Shown here: positions 34,393 through 46,559 of the stretch, piece after piece
Layout: every line of letters begins with the position of its first letter
Position numbering within the stretch: position 1 is the first letter of the stretch
NCBI GenBank assembly: GCA_023213395.1
Contig: CM041465.1
Coordinates: forward strand, 141,491,741-141,555,740
Length of the DNA: 64,000 bases
Origin: Cycas panzhihuaensis
Taxonomy: Eukaryota; Cycadophyta
Direction: 5' to 3'
Notes under the pieces: generated by a model
Databases searched by the model: none
The model's input: the letters and a program-made list of their open reading frames with translations, nothing else
What the model was told of the DNA's origin: nothing
Program-made: the position numbers and the translations under genes

Positions 34393-36214
34393 GTGCCATG
34401 ATATAGAAATTATCACTACACCTATTAACATATATACATCTTTCATTAGGTGTGAACATACACTAAAAAAATGTGGCTCTTTTGGATGGATTTCATTACC
34501 AAAAGAATGAGGGCCTATGGTATAGTAAACCATGGGTCTATAAAAATAAGGACTAAAATGCTCCTATAACGTGAATATTGATTATATCAATTTGATTCTT
34601 ATTCTTTCAAGTGAAGATATTTCAACCTACTGTCCCAAAGAAAAATAGATCTCAAATATAGGGGATTGAAAATATATAGTTTCCTCTATGTCATCTTTTT
34701 ATTTTTCTTCCTCTTCCTCCTCTTCTTCTTCTTCTTTGGCCTCTCATTCCAAAAGGTTACTATGGTTAGGTATTAATGCTTCAATCTATTAGAGAAGTAT
34801 AAAAATGAAGAGATCCTAATTTAGCCTAAAATCATTTTGACACCACCCTCGTTCCCATAATTTCAGGGGACCTTCCAATTGTTGAAACCTAGATAAAGCT
34901 TGCGATACTTTATCAAGTTGACCTCTTCAAAGTATATAAGCATGGATACAAACCAATCATCAAAAGTGACAAAACCATTAAGACTAAAATAATATAGTTT
35001 AGTGATGAAGACCTAATTATTCTTATCATTATATGGTACACACAGAGAAAGGGACTTCAATATGCTCATCCTCAATCATCATTTTTTCCACTTTTTTCTT
35101 TATTTAGGTGATCCTGGTCCTCTTCACCCTCTTTAGTTGAGTAATCATAGTTCTCCAAAACTACTTCTATGAGAGCTTCAATAAGTATACAAGCCCCTAT
35201 TTCTCTCTAAAGTTCCATCTTGAAGGATATCCAATCTAGTTCTGAAAGTGAGTCACACCATACCTAAATCTTTCTGTGAAGATCCACATCTAAGTATTAC
35301 ATAGTAAATAGAATCTTGGCATAGTCATGCTTGAAGTAATAAACTTTAGAATAATATTTAAAGACCTATTCAAAAGTGGTAACCTAATCATAAAATCAAA
35401 TGTGTCCATCTATCTCAAAGTTGGAGAGGTCGAGGTCATCACTATAATTGAAAAAGAATTGCTCAAAGTTAAAGAACCAATCACTAATACCCATTGTTTC
35501 ATAATATGAGAGTATATTTATAGAAGCCCTTGGGTCCATTCTTTTTCTCTTTCTATGGCCTCAAGAGTAATGACATACAAGCCAAAGTCTTAATGGCCTA
35601 AAATAATACAAAAAGAAATACTGGAATAAACATTTATAAATAAAATAATTTAATTTAATTTTAAATATCTAATAAATAATAGTTTTAAGTTTATAAAATA
35701 TAATATAAAATAGGGGTCTCTAAATTAGGGTTCTTATGGTTTAAATAAAATTAAATTTTGATATTTGTATCAAAAGATATACTTATTTTAAGAAGGTTTA
35801 CTCGTAAAGTTTTTAGGACAATAATAATACCTTTTAATAAGATATTGTTTGCTTTTTATTCTAAGTGTTGATCAAATTAAGACCACTTCCATTGGAAAAT
35901 AGACTTCAAAATGCACGAGATCAAAAAACATTTAAGGTTATTTAGATACTTCTAGCTAAAGTTATGATAATTTAAAGTTGAGGTAGTAGATTTGATTCTA
36001 AAATTAGTAATAGAAAGTAGGGAAAAAATAAAATTTCTATAGTTTTTATACTTTCACCTTAAAATCTATAGTGTAACTACTCAAAGTTTATAGAATGATC
36101 TATTTAGCTCAAAATTTCCATTATTTTTTAAAAATTTTAGTGTTTATACTCTTCGATATGCCTTCAAAACCCTGCATTAAGGTAGTAAAAAAAAAAAATT
36201 ACCAAATAATCTTA
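34393..36214 (-). other. Internal DNA of outer minus-strand element
   Basis: AT-rich sequence between the nested copia and the PBS at 36215. On the minus strand a weak Gag-like stretch (NGFVTFDDWFVSMLIYFEEV) is seen near 34930-35000. A 60-codon plus-strand frame at 35327-35509 has no motif. Only about 1.9 kb of internal sequence remains, so the element is probably non-autonomous or deleted. Confidence 0.35.
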
Positions 36215-36225
36215 CTCTGATACCA
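36215..36225 (-). promoter_or_regulatory. Primer-binding site of outer element
   Basis: TGGTATCAGAG on the minus strand, adjacent to the LTR copy at 36226. It makes this LTR the 5' LTR of a minus-strand element. Confidence 0.65.
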
Positions 36226-36564
36226 CGTATAATAGTGTAATACTTGTTACCACAATAATATGTGAAGAAGAGTAAGAAAAGTAAAAAATTGTAGAGATGG
36301 ATAGAGTAGAAGATGGATATGAAGAGCACCAAAAGAGAACCAAAGGACAATGAAATGAGGCTCTATGAGATTATATTCAATGAACATAATAGTATAATGA
36401 ACATGGCAATATATATAGAAGGATCACCCTATTATTATATTAGTTTATGACTAAGCTAACTAATCATATATTTTTTCTATTATTAAATACTCTTAACGTT
36501 AACCTACTTAACCTACCTTACCTTCTAATATGATAATCCTCTAACATGTGGTGAAGGCTTACCA
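36226..36564 (-). repeat. LTR (probable 5' LTR) of outer minus-strand element
   Basis: Direct-orientation homolog of 17641-17977. The two copies differ by many substitutions and small indels, so the insertion is old. Confidence 0.6.
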
Positions 36565-37430
36565 AAATCACATATTTATAGTGCGATGGATATTTGGAGG
36601 CGGAAGATGCCAATGAATAAATATACATTATAATGAGTGAGTAAGATACTCATTTGAGGGTCACATACATAAAATTAGATATCATAGTATAAGAACAAAG
36701 TGTAGAGAAGGAAACTCCATATTACATATTATAATTTTTGAAATAGAAGTCCAATGAAGTTCAAAGTTTGAACAAGGAGGACGAGGAAGACAATCATTTT
36801 TTACATACCCAATGATGAAGTTATCTATAAAAGTACTAATAATGACCTATCAATTAATCATTGACAGTTTGGCAATGTAGTGATATCAATCTTTTTGGAT
36901 GAAAGAACTCCAGTTTAGTGAAAAAGCATATTTTTTAAAGGGCTTCATTTGTCACCAATACCTCTTTAGAGAATATTTTATAAGGAATATTCTATATAAA
37001 GCATTAGGTTAAAAATATTTTACTTTTTCTAATATTTATATGAAACTAAATTGCATTAGGTTTAATTTTGAGGTTTGCAACTAAACTCGCTATCTATCAG
37101 CCCCTACTCACATGGTTGTTTGGGTACTAAAAATATTTTTTTAAATTAAATATTTGTTTTGAGAAAATAAATATACCATAGTGCCCAAATGTTTTAGATC
37201 TATGATTTGGTAGTAGTCACATCCTACATTTTTGTATACTTTTCTAGTAAAAAAATAAAATTTTATGTTTTTTGTAATATTTTAGCTACCTATGAGTAGC
37301 CTGAGGTAACAAATCCACTTATACCAACTACCTACATATAGATTGAAGAATTTTATAACTTTTATTTTTAATGTCTATGCTTGTTTATCCTCTTTTTAAT
37401 TTCTTTTTTTATTTACTTTTTACTTAAAAT
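36565..37430. other. AT-rich DNA, no gene seen
   Basis: No domain, LTR pair or RNA gene found. It may include the 5' part of the copia relic that follows. Confidence 0.35.
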
Positions 37431-37439
37431 ATCTAATAG

Positions 37440-38667
37440 AGGTGGTATAATGGGAATAGTCACAAAAAATCTTGCAGGTCCTAAGAATTACATTGTTTAG
37501 AAGCATTATATATTTAAGTTGTTTCATTTGAATGATCTCTGGAACTATGTAGATAAGTTATTTAAGGGTAAAGTTGCTAAAGAGATTCTCAGATCTGCAA
37601 CTAAATTGACTATTAATGCCAATTTTGATGTTGAATATTAATTAAAGATATAGATCATATTTAGCTTTCTTAGCATGTCAATTAGTGGCAGCATCTTACA
37701 TATCAAGGAAGCTATTATACTAAAATAAATATGGGACATGACTATGAACATATTTGAGTATAAAGATGACACAGGAGCCCTCAAACCAGAGAGTTAACCA
37801 TACAACTTGAAGATGACTAAGAATGTGATGGATGACATATGACATGCAAGATCAATTATTGATTATAAGTGAGATAATTTGCTAACTTTGGTAGATAAAT
37901 TGTCCACTCTAATAATTAGTTTTTTAGAATCACTACTTATGGAAAATGAGCAAAAGCTTAAATATATTCATGGTGAATTACTTGAAGTATTATCATTTAA
38001 ATCAAATTAAAAAAATCTATTTATTTTAAAGAAAAATATGTTTTGTGAACTTGTAGTTCAAAAGGATAAACCAAAAGTTTCAAAGGGATAATATAAGCCA
38101 AAGTGTTATTATTTTAGGAAATTAGTTCACATCATAAAGGATTATTAAGAATGGTGGCATTAGTGATGTTCATAATAATAACATCAACCCCAATGATAAA
38201 GGTAACAACAATGATAACAATGACCACCTAAGCAACATGGTTACATTTTAGATACAACAAATAACACACATGGTGAGATTTTAAAATAATTATTTGTTGT
38301 AATATACAAAATGGGTTTTGATGTATTAGATATCTGGTTCATTGATTTTAATACATTAAGATATATGACTAGAAGGTTAGAATGGTCCTTTCAAATATGG
38401 GAAGTGAATCAAAAGGTCACCATTGGGGATGCCACCAATTTAGAGGCCATAGGAGTTGGAAAAGTACCAATTAGCATGTCAAATAAAGAATAATAATACT
38501 TGGATAATGTTTTGTATGTACTAACTCTGAAGGTTAACCTTGTTCTAGTTGGTGAGATTAAATAACAAGACATAATTATGATAGTTTCTAGAGGATAATG
38601 TAAAGTCTAAGACAAATAGAATAATATTATAGCTAAAGGAATCTGAGAGAATAATTTATATCTACTA
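37440..38667 (+). pseudogene. Copia gag-protease relic, interrupted by an LTR
   Basis: A Gag-like frame with several stops runs from about 37440: a WNYVDKLFKGK-type start, then ARSIIDYK...LVDKLSTLI, and a damaged zinc knuckle KCYYFRKLVHIIKDY near 38100 (second and last Cys lost). The protease follows (38311-38493, open 60 codons) with WFIDFNTLRYMT, where the DSG active site is DFN. Then comes DNVLYVLTLKVNLVLVGEI near 38503. The relic stops at 38667, where another copia LTR begins. It is a lineage distinct from the element at 18-34 kb. Confidence 0.7.
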
Positions 38668-38910
38668 TGTTAGAAATAATCTTTATCTTCTAATGTTATC
38701 TTTGTAAAGATTAATTATTGTAAAGTTTAATTATTATTATTTATTTAATTGTTATTTACTAAACGTTTAGTAAAATGGACGGTTGTCCACTTCAACAAAC
38801 TTTACTCTATCTTCTCGAAATAATTATTCAAGAATCATTTATGTATGAGGTTGGCTAAATGGAATTAGGTCAAGCTAGCAGAGAAGAGAAAGGATAGGAT
38901 CCTCAGATTG

Positions 38911-38972
<62 letters not shown>

Positions 38973-39147
38973 TATTCTAATAATATTACTATTTTATGAG
39001 GTGGTTTTTCCTCCTTTATAGGAGTTTTCTACCTACTAAATTTGGTGTGCATTATATAAATGGATTTGAGTTTAATATCTAATGAATTCATGTGTAATTT
39101 AATTGATATTATGCCTATGGATTGATAATGATACCCTCTGTCCAACA
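38668..39147 (+). repeat. Copia 5' LTR with internal TA microsatellite
   Basis: TGTTAGAAATAATC...GTCCAACA, 480 bp, followed directly by TGGTATTAGAGCA. It lies inside the gag-protease relic. A (TA)n run occupies its middle. No 3' partner was found in the window, so the element is truncated or rearranged. Confidence 0.7.
38916..38967. repeat. (TA)26 microsatellite inside LTR
   Basis: About 52 nt of alternating TA preceded by GTGTG. Confidence 0.95.
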
Positions 39148-39160
39148 TGGTATTAGAGCA
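39148..39160 (+). promoter_or_regulatory. Primer-binding site (TGGTATTAGAGCA)
   Basis: Follows the LTR end CCAACA with no spacer. Same C-to-T variant as at 30323 and 60332. Confidence 0.75.
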
Positions 39161-41050
39161 TATTTCATTACAAATTATAGATGAAGCTTATAGCCCACAA
39201 CTATAGAACCAAAGATGGCTTTATGTTGTTAATATTATAGGCAAAAAAATGCTTGAATATGGACTCTAAAGTGAAGGTGATTTGGTAGGTTGTTCCTAGT
39301 GTTTCAAGAGATAATGATGTAATTTTAAATTAGGGTTTACTTGGGTCAAGAGATATCGTCCCATTATACCATAGCCAATAGAGACAATCCTTACTTTGAA
39401 ACTTCATCTATTATATCTCTCATAAGAGCACCCACTTCCATGCATCAATGACAATAATAAGCTAGTTTTTTATTTTCGGATAAAAAGTCTTGACAACCCT
39501 ACAAATGATGCAATCCTCTCAGATGTCTTGGTAGTTAAAGATTGTACACACCACTCTATTGCATTCGACTACTAAAGGAGGTACACATGGCTATAATGCC
39601 TGACTAACAAAGATTTATAAATGAATGCACTTCCCAACTCAAATTCAAGTTATAATGATGTAGACTAAAGACACCATTAGGTCTTCACGAGAGTATAGAA
39701 CCACAACTACACATGGATGAACACAAAGACACCTCAAACATAAACGCAGAGTTGAAGATTCAATGCCATCATTGATCTTTTACTACTTAAGGATGTGAAG
39801 AAGATGAAGAAAAATCAAACGCAAATCATTGATCTCAAAGCCATATGTAAAGAAACTAAAGATGCAGAAAAATCAAATGATTGTCACCTGTATTTTTTTT
39901 TTTTTTTAATTGGTTAAAAACTCTAAAAATTTGATGAAATATTTTAACATAGTTTGTTTTTTATTTAAGCAGAAATCAAATGTTTTTTTTCACATTTGGG
40001 CAGAATCTAAATGATTCTTAAATTTGATTTAATATTTTTAGAATTATAAAAATATTTTAATTTGTTTAATTAAAAGTTTAGGTCTACTAACCCCCAATTA
40101 TCATTCACCTATATGAGCTCATGCCAATTATGAAAGTGGCTTAACCCTTTAAGATTTAGCCCTCCCATATTTCAAAATGGTACTTATACATTTTTTATAA
40201 TAACTTCATCATCTAAAATCATAATTCTGTTCCAGAAGTTATGTCAAAATTTTGACTCGTAATCGATATTTTAACTAGACACTTGAGCATTTTTGGGGCC
40301 ATTTTGATTGGGAAAACCTCATGCAAAGTCAACATAACTAATCAAGACCGTAAGTTCAAGTATATAACCTAAACTAGTAAATTTCTTTAGGATTTTTTAT
40401 GTTATTACTTTAATTTAATACATTATTAATCATTTGTTAAATTGATGAATTAATTACATCATCTTATTATGTATTTTTTAATAAATTCATTTAATTTATT
40501 TATAAGCAATTTAACTATTATCTTAATGTTATTTATTGCAAATAATATTATAATCAAATACAAATATTTACAAATTTATTTTTATTATTGATTTATATGA
40601 TTAAACCATAATTTCAAAGAATTTGTAATCAATTTTAATGTATTAAAGCATTAACTTTCTTATTTTATTCACAAACTTTCATAATTCATTCATAAATACT
40701 TATACATCTTTATCTATATTAACTTAATGATACATTTCCTTAATTATTGAAATAAATGTTATGATTATCTTAATATAATAATTATGGCCTAAATCTTTTA
40801 ATTTTGAAGCTTATTTTTTCTTTATATTCACCTTATCATTTCCTTTATTTTTCATGAAAAGAGGATCTTTGAGATTAGGTTTCTACTCACAAAATGATAA
40901 TCATGCGTGGATAACCTCCTTTATATCAATTTCGCTTTAACTAGCAAAATTATGTCGACTGGTAAGTGAAAGTATCTGACTAACTTAAATAATAAAAGCT
41001 CTAGCAATTATAGAATTTGCAAAATCTATAGACATAAAATCAGAAGCCTA
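39161..41050. other. AT-rich internal/unknown DNA
   Basis: Presumably the leader of the truncated copia element, followed by very AT-rich DNA. No domain is recognised. Confidence 0.35.
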
Positions 41051-41054
41051 CATG

Positions 41055-41515
41055 ATTTATTTGATGAGATGTGATGGAGTCCTAAGTACTATCTTAAACT
41101 CTCCCGCACCTACAATAACGCAATGCATAGGCATGGGCATCCTTGAGGAGGATAGGCATGCAACGCATAGGCATGGGCATGTAGAGGATCCTTTGGGCCA
41201 TGGATTGGCCCCTAAAGTGGCCTTTATAATTGCTATTATGGCACTTGTGAAGTATTTGGTTCACCTTATCTGGGTTAACGCAGCGAAGGAGGACCCCATC
41301 GAATGATCTCTTATATAATACCTCCTTTATCAGGATATACTGCCTAGCAATAGCTCTAACTCGTGACCTGACCTTATCACTAGCATCAGAATGATAATGC
41401 TATTTAATAAGGTATTGTATAATATTCCCATACCATTCACTAATAGCCAATGGATGGGGTGACGAGTCTTGGATGGAAAAGATAGACTCATTAGGTAAGG
41501 AGTCATTAATGGGAA
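41055..41515 (-). pseudogene. Gypsy integrase N-terminal (zinc-binding) part
   Basis: On the minus strand: WYGNIIQYLIKQHY near 41425, then ILIKEVLYKRSFDGVLLRCV near 41300, then HKCHNSNYKGHF (His pair of the zinc site) and LLKDAHAY...CRCG near 41110. This is the region before the catalytic core in gypsy integrases. The core itself is missing. Confidence 0.7.
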
Positions 41516-41519
41516 CATT

Positions 41520-42900
41520 AGAAGAGTTAGGAATAGGTGCGTTAGTTAGTTGTTCTACAACTACCATTCCCTTCTTCAATTTCCTATTGATGATTTGAAG
41601 GTTCTTAAAGGAGGACTCCCATTTACCTGGCCTTACTAGTCAAGTTAGACTAGGTTAAGAGGTACCTCAAGGGATCATATTGGAGATCACTCGAGTGGTA
41701 TTACTGAGTAAGTAATGCCTAAATTTCTTGGTTGTGTGAATCGAGGTAAGGCATTCCTTTTGGTGGGAGAGTAATTGCTCAACAAAGAACCAATGTGTGG
41801 TGATGAAATAGATGGCTCTCTTAGTTCTCTAATTATCCTCTTGGGCAGCATAGCCTCCAAAGATTCATTAGTCGAGGTGTAGAGAATGAAAGGATAGTCA
41901 AAGATAGGGGATGCCAAGATCAAGGTTGAAGCTAAGGCTCTTTGAGCTCTTGGAAAGCTTCATAGGCCTTAGGAAACTAAACAAATAGGACTCCCTTCTT
42001 TAATAAGTTAGTAAGGGGTTAACATTTGTGGCAAAGTTTACCAAGAAATGCCTAAGGAAACCCAACTTACCAAAAAACAACTTGATTTGATGTTGTATCT
42101 TAGGCGGAGGCATGCTAAAGATGGCCTTGACCTTACTAGGGTTGATCTGGTTTCCTTGTTTAGAAACGAGGAAACCTGGGAGCTTCCTAGTAGTCATGGT
42201 AAATACATATTTTAGTGAGTTTAATCTAACGTGTTGTTTGAGACACCACGTGAAGATGGCATGCAAATCTTCAAGGCGATGTGCCCTTTTATAAGAAAGA
42301 CTCATCATGTCATCCATGAAGACCTCAAGGGTTTCATTTATGAGGTCATGGAAGATAAATTACATTGCCCTCTGGTAGGTGACACCTATATTTTTGAGTA
42401 AAAAAGGTATTACTTTGGAAGTAAGGATACTCCAAGGAGTAGTGAAAGCCATTTTATAACAATCTTTGGGAGAAATTTAGATTTGGTTGTAATTAGAGAA
42501 GCCATCTATCAAGGACATGACTTCAAATAAAGTGGTATGATCGATAAGAGGTAAAGGAAAGTTATTTTTGGGACATGCATTGTTCATATCTAAAAATCAA
42601 CGATATCCGGATCGTACCATTCTTTTTAGCAATGAGAACAATATTAGAAACCCATTTAGGGTAATCAATGGAGGTGATTAACCTTGTGTCTTTAAGAGTT
42701 TTTCAACTTCCATATTTATGGTAGTAAATAGCTTAGGATGAAGAAGGCATTGCATTTGTTGCATGGGGTGAGCACCTGGGATAGTTGTAAGATTATGGGT
42801 GATGATGGAGGGGTCTATTTCCTTCATGTCAGTGTAATCCCATGCAAAAACATCATGAAACTCCTGAAAAAGGAGGGTGCATTTCTCCACTTCTTTAGGG
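41520..42900 (-). pseudogene. Gypsy reverse transcriptase-RNase H (minus strand)
   Basis: A 70-codon open block (42890-42678) carries FQEFHDVFAWDYTDMKEIDP and EVEKLLKTQG, the RT N-terminus. Further down, YPKWVSNIVLIAKKNGTIR is seen near 42650. A 105-codon block (42317-42000) begins at the MDDMM of the active site and continues with LRHFLVNFATNVNPLL, the end of RT/thumb. RNase H remnants (FILYTSTNESLEAML) follow near 41870. Stops and frameshifts separate the blocks. Confidence 0.75.
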
Positions 42901-43779
42901 GAGCATTATGCTCCCACCTTAATGACCTTGCCAGGGGCAAGGATGATGTCCTTGGTTGCCCCCATTCATATGGCATTCTCCTCCTTAAAATGGAGGGGGG
43001 CTTGGTCAATAGGAAGGTGTGAAGAGGAACTAGGTTAGCTTGGGTTGGCTATGGGTGACCCAAAAGCTAGTATCTTCTAATAACTAAGCTTATGTTAACC
43101 AGGAGGGAGGTTGGGCATGGAGCCTACTAAATGTTCTAATAATGCCTCCTCATTCTCGAAGCAGTCTACCCCATGGATAGTTATGCTTGGAGAAGATGAG
43201 GAATATGAAGCAGGAGGAGTTGTGGGCCCATAATGATCAACCCACTACTCAATGTAGTCAAGGGACTCTTTAGAGGAATCAGAGGGCATTCTCCTATGAC
43301 GTGTGATATGAGGTTCCCTATCCTCATCATTTAAGGAGGGTGATAAAGTGGAAGGGAAAGTGGCATGGGAGATCACACGAGAGATGGGAATAGCCATATG
43401 TGACTCAGCAAGAAGAGTATTAGGCTCCTAAATGGAAAAGGTTATACGTCAAGCCCTGGTATGAAGCAAGCACTCCCTACTTGTGTTTAGGAGGGATATG
43501 GGATGAGGGAGGTCCTCGTCCTCACCGAAGACTCATCATCACCAAAATGGTGAGGCACCCATACCCTACACTAATAGGGCAAAACAAATAAGGTTAGAAG
43601 AGGAAGGAGAGGGTCCCTACTCCGAGTCGGTGCTAGGAATATCGATCATGCAAGCGTAGTGTAAGTGGATGGGCCTCACGCCTTCACTAGATCATGAATT
43701 TCTTGACGGACCGTGCAATTATTTAATGGGAGGAGGTTCCTAGAACAACCTTCATTCATCCTTCATGGATGAATTTGAG

Positions 43780-44075
43780 CTATCCCTAAAGAGACAAATA
43801 CATGGCCCCCATTTAGTCGAGCCATGGATGTCCCAATAGAAGGTTATAATCCACATCTACATTGAGGACCATAATGTCAATGAGGATAGTCTTGTCCTTG
43901 AGGGTAAGGGGGATGGAGATAGAACCTAAGGGTGTTTTCTCGCTACCACCATAGCCTTGGGAATGTCACAGAACTGGCTCAAGAGCTGTTATACCTAACT
44001 CCTACATGATACATAAAGGCATGTCATTGATAGAAGAACCATTGTCTATAATAATTCTTTAGAGGGTACACTCGA
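43780..44075 (-). pseudogene. Gypsy aspartic protease (minus strand)
   Basis: IIIDNGSSINDMP near 44065-44030 matches the protease active-site region, with Asn in place of the usual Ser/Thr-type arrangement (DNG). The fold continues to VDYNLLLGHPWLD near 43850-43810, the conserved flap-end region of Tat-type proteases, followed by a LKFIHEG-like segment. Stops are present. Confidence 0.65.
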
Positions 44076-44239
44076 GAGTGTCTATAGATATGGTGAAAGA
44101 GTAGTCCCATTGGTGTTCACTTTCGTTGATCAGGGGGAGATCTTTAAGGTCAAAAGATGATAGGTTCCTAACTTGGGGCAACACCCAAAGTGTGGAAAGA
44201 CATATCCACCAACCCTAAAGTCTCTAAAAGGAGAGTGAA

Positions 44240-44730
44240 TCGCTTCAGATAGTTCTCAAGATGTCTATCATGAACATCTTGATAGCCATGGTATGAAGCT
44301 CATTTATGATAGAGAAGGGTTTCCTTTCTGGTTGGTTGGGGAAGTGCCCTTTAGAAATCATAGTGACCTGCAAATAGGGATGGTCTCTGGGAGCAGAGGA
44401 ATCTCGTAGGAGGGTTATCCAAGAGAGGATCAAGCTAGGAAGAAGAAGAGACATCTATAGCCTCTTTGGTTACTTGAGACCAAGTCAAAGTGTATAGGGA
44501 TATGGTCTCAAGCATCTGGATGACTCTCTTTCCCTTATTCTGTGATCGAGAAGGCAAAGGGGTCTGATTACGAGAACAAGAAGAAGAAGAGAAACTTCTT
44601 GACCATTCCTCTTAGCTTGTGTGGGGTAAGGGTTAAGAGATATTTTCCTATTCTAATTCCCTCTATGCTGGGCATGTTGATCCCATTCCCTATGTTTGGG
44701 GAAGGGGTCTCTATAGATGGGTTAGTCTAG
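44240..44730 (-). pseudogene. Gypsy gag C-terminal remnant (tentative)
   Basis: A 69-codon open block (44454-44245) and neighbouring broken frames lie immediately upstream of protease. No zinc knuckle is recognisable. The assignment rests on position. Confidence 0.35.
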
Positions 44731-44961
44731 GTTGGGTCTATATGCTCACTTAGAAGAGGAAATCATAATGTGGAGCAGGTTTAAGATGTTGTGCCCTACA
44801 TTGTGAATCCTTATGGAAGCATTCACCATGGATAGAGCACCACTTGTTCTCTAAGGAAGTTTTGGTTTTCCTTGTTTGAGAAGAATGGGTATTTCCATCA
44901 TTGGAGATGCTACTTGGGAAGCTTAGTGAATGCAGTCTATGAGAGTTTTGAAAAGGGTTAA

Positions 44962-45242
44962 TGTCACAAGGTCATTACATTAGTTGATTATTTCTAAAAG
45001 GGTCTTAAGTGAACTTTAAATTAGATCACTTAGGAAATTCACTTTTATGTATATTATGTGTAATTTCATTTCACCTAACTCTAATGATCCCTCTCTCAAT
45101 ATAAAAGTAAAGCTCAATGGAGGAGATTCATTCTTACATCCCCATTTTTTGAGAGCTACTTTCTTTTTCTCAAGTTTCTCTTACTCCCATGTTTGCCTCT
45201 GTGTTTAGTGCATGGAGATGAAGGATATATCCACTTCTTTCA
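44962..45242 (+). repeat. Copia-type LTR (281 bp)
   Basis: TGTCACAAGG...TTCTTTCA followed by a 2-nt spacer and TGGTATCAGATCTTG. The LTR ends and PBS spacing fit. No second copy is seen in the window. Confidence 0.55.
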
Positions 45243-45244
45243 TG

Positions 45245-45259
45245 TGGTATCAGATCTTG
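45245..45259 (+). promoter_or_regulatory. Primer-binding site (TGGTATCAGATCTTG)
   Basis: The first 11 bases match the initiator-Met site. Confidence 0.55.
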
Positions 45260-46239
45260 CTTCCTTCATATTCCTCACTTACACTTGAAATGGAGCCATC
45301 ACTTCCTTCTCCCTCACAATCCATGTGGTCAAGGAGATTGTGAAAGTGAATTTAGAAATATTTTCAAGTTATTATGATAGCATATTTTATATTATTTACT
45401 TTTCCTTTATCTTTATAGGTTTGAAGCATAATATAATGAGTTGTAAGGCCCAAGAATTCCAATCCTTTAGTGCCATTCATGCTATCTCATTCTTCTTTTC
45501 TTTTCCCTTATTTGTCCATTTAATAAGGGGAAATGTCATTAATTTTTTTAGCATTTAGAAGAATGATCAGAAGGAGGTTTTACCCATTTTTTAAAAGAAT
45601 TTGGAGCCATTTAAAATATCCATTATTGTAGGCTCTCACCTTTCCCATATTGGGATCCTGGTGATCAAAAAATGATGGAAATTTCATATGGTATCATGTG
45701 TTAATGAGATATTAGCAAACTAAAATTTCTACAGAAATACAATTTGATTATTGAATTTCATAGGTCTGCAAAATCTTCTACAGAGCTCCAATTAAAGCGA
45801 TTCTAATTGTCAAAGATGAGGCTCTGAGTCTACTTTTCAGGATAAAAATTAGCACCTAATTTGATGTCGATGAGGAAGTTATTGTTGTTTTAGTGAACAA
45901 CAATTATTTTTAGTAAGAATTTAGAAAAATATAATTTCCTAACTTTGTGTCGCCAAAAACTTTCTAGAACTCATTTGGACCCGATTCCTTCTTAAAGATG
46001 AAGCTCGAGACTAGTTTGTAGTGCAAAACCCACTCCATTTCGACATCATGGAGAAAGTTATTGCTGATTTAGTGAAGACTACTTTCTTTTGTATTAACAA
46101 AAAAGAAAAAGTGAAGAAAATTTCTTTCTTCTTTTTATAAGGCTTAAAAGCACATTGGTAAAGTGAGAAACAAACACCTAGATCATAGCAATATCTAGTT
46201 TCCTCACTCACTTATTAGAATTACATTTTATCACTCTAA
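45260..46239. other. Probable leader of truncated copia element
   Basis: AT-rich. Two diverged copies of a block with AAGATGA(G/A)GCTC...GA(A/G)GAAGTTATTG lie near 45810 and 45998. No gene is supported. Confidence 0.35.
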
Positions 46240-46312
46240 AATCACTCAAAGCAAGCACTCTAAAGACACTTCAAGCAAGCACTCCAAGTAAGCACTCTAA
46301 GCAAGCATTCTA
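46240..46312. repeat. Short tandem repeat of AAGCAAGCACTCTA-like units
   Basis: The phrase (A)AGCAAGCACTC or a close variant appears about five times in 70 nt (spacing 13-17 nt). Confidence 0.7.
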
Positions 46313-46559
46313 TTTTTAGTTAAATGTACATTTGATGCAATTCAATAATCTTTTTGCTCTTCCTAAAAGGAATGCATCACGTACACTATTTTCTGCCATC
46401 TGCACCTATTCACACACTCACCAAGGTTGAGATACCTTAGTTGGTAATGTCATGCCATAAATAAGGTGTGGGTTTCAATTTGAGACCGCACTAAATCCGA
46501 ATATTGCAGGTGAGGTTTGATTAGCCATATCATCATGCCTCCAAATTAGGGATCATCTT

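Larger units (their letters stand above)
41050..44730 (-). mobile_element. Decayed Ty3/gypsy (Tat-type) retrotransposon, minus strand
   Basis: Read from 44730 down: gag remnant, protease, RT, RNase H and the N-terminal part of integrase, all minus strand and all interrupted by stops and frameshifts. Integrase ends near 41050, with no core, so the element is truncated at its 3' end. Domain wording (FAWDYTDM, FMDDMM-type, NLLLGHPW) places it with Tat-type gypsy elements. No LTR was identified on either side. Confidence 0.75.

Noticed and set aside
46430-46500. tRNA/SINE-like segment (TACCTTAGTTGGTAATG ... GGGTTTCAATTTG)
   Set aside because: A-box and B-box resemblance is loose, no cloverleaf forms, and no SINE tail is visible.
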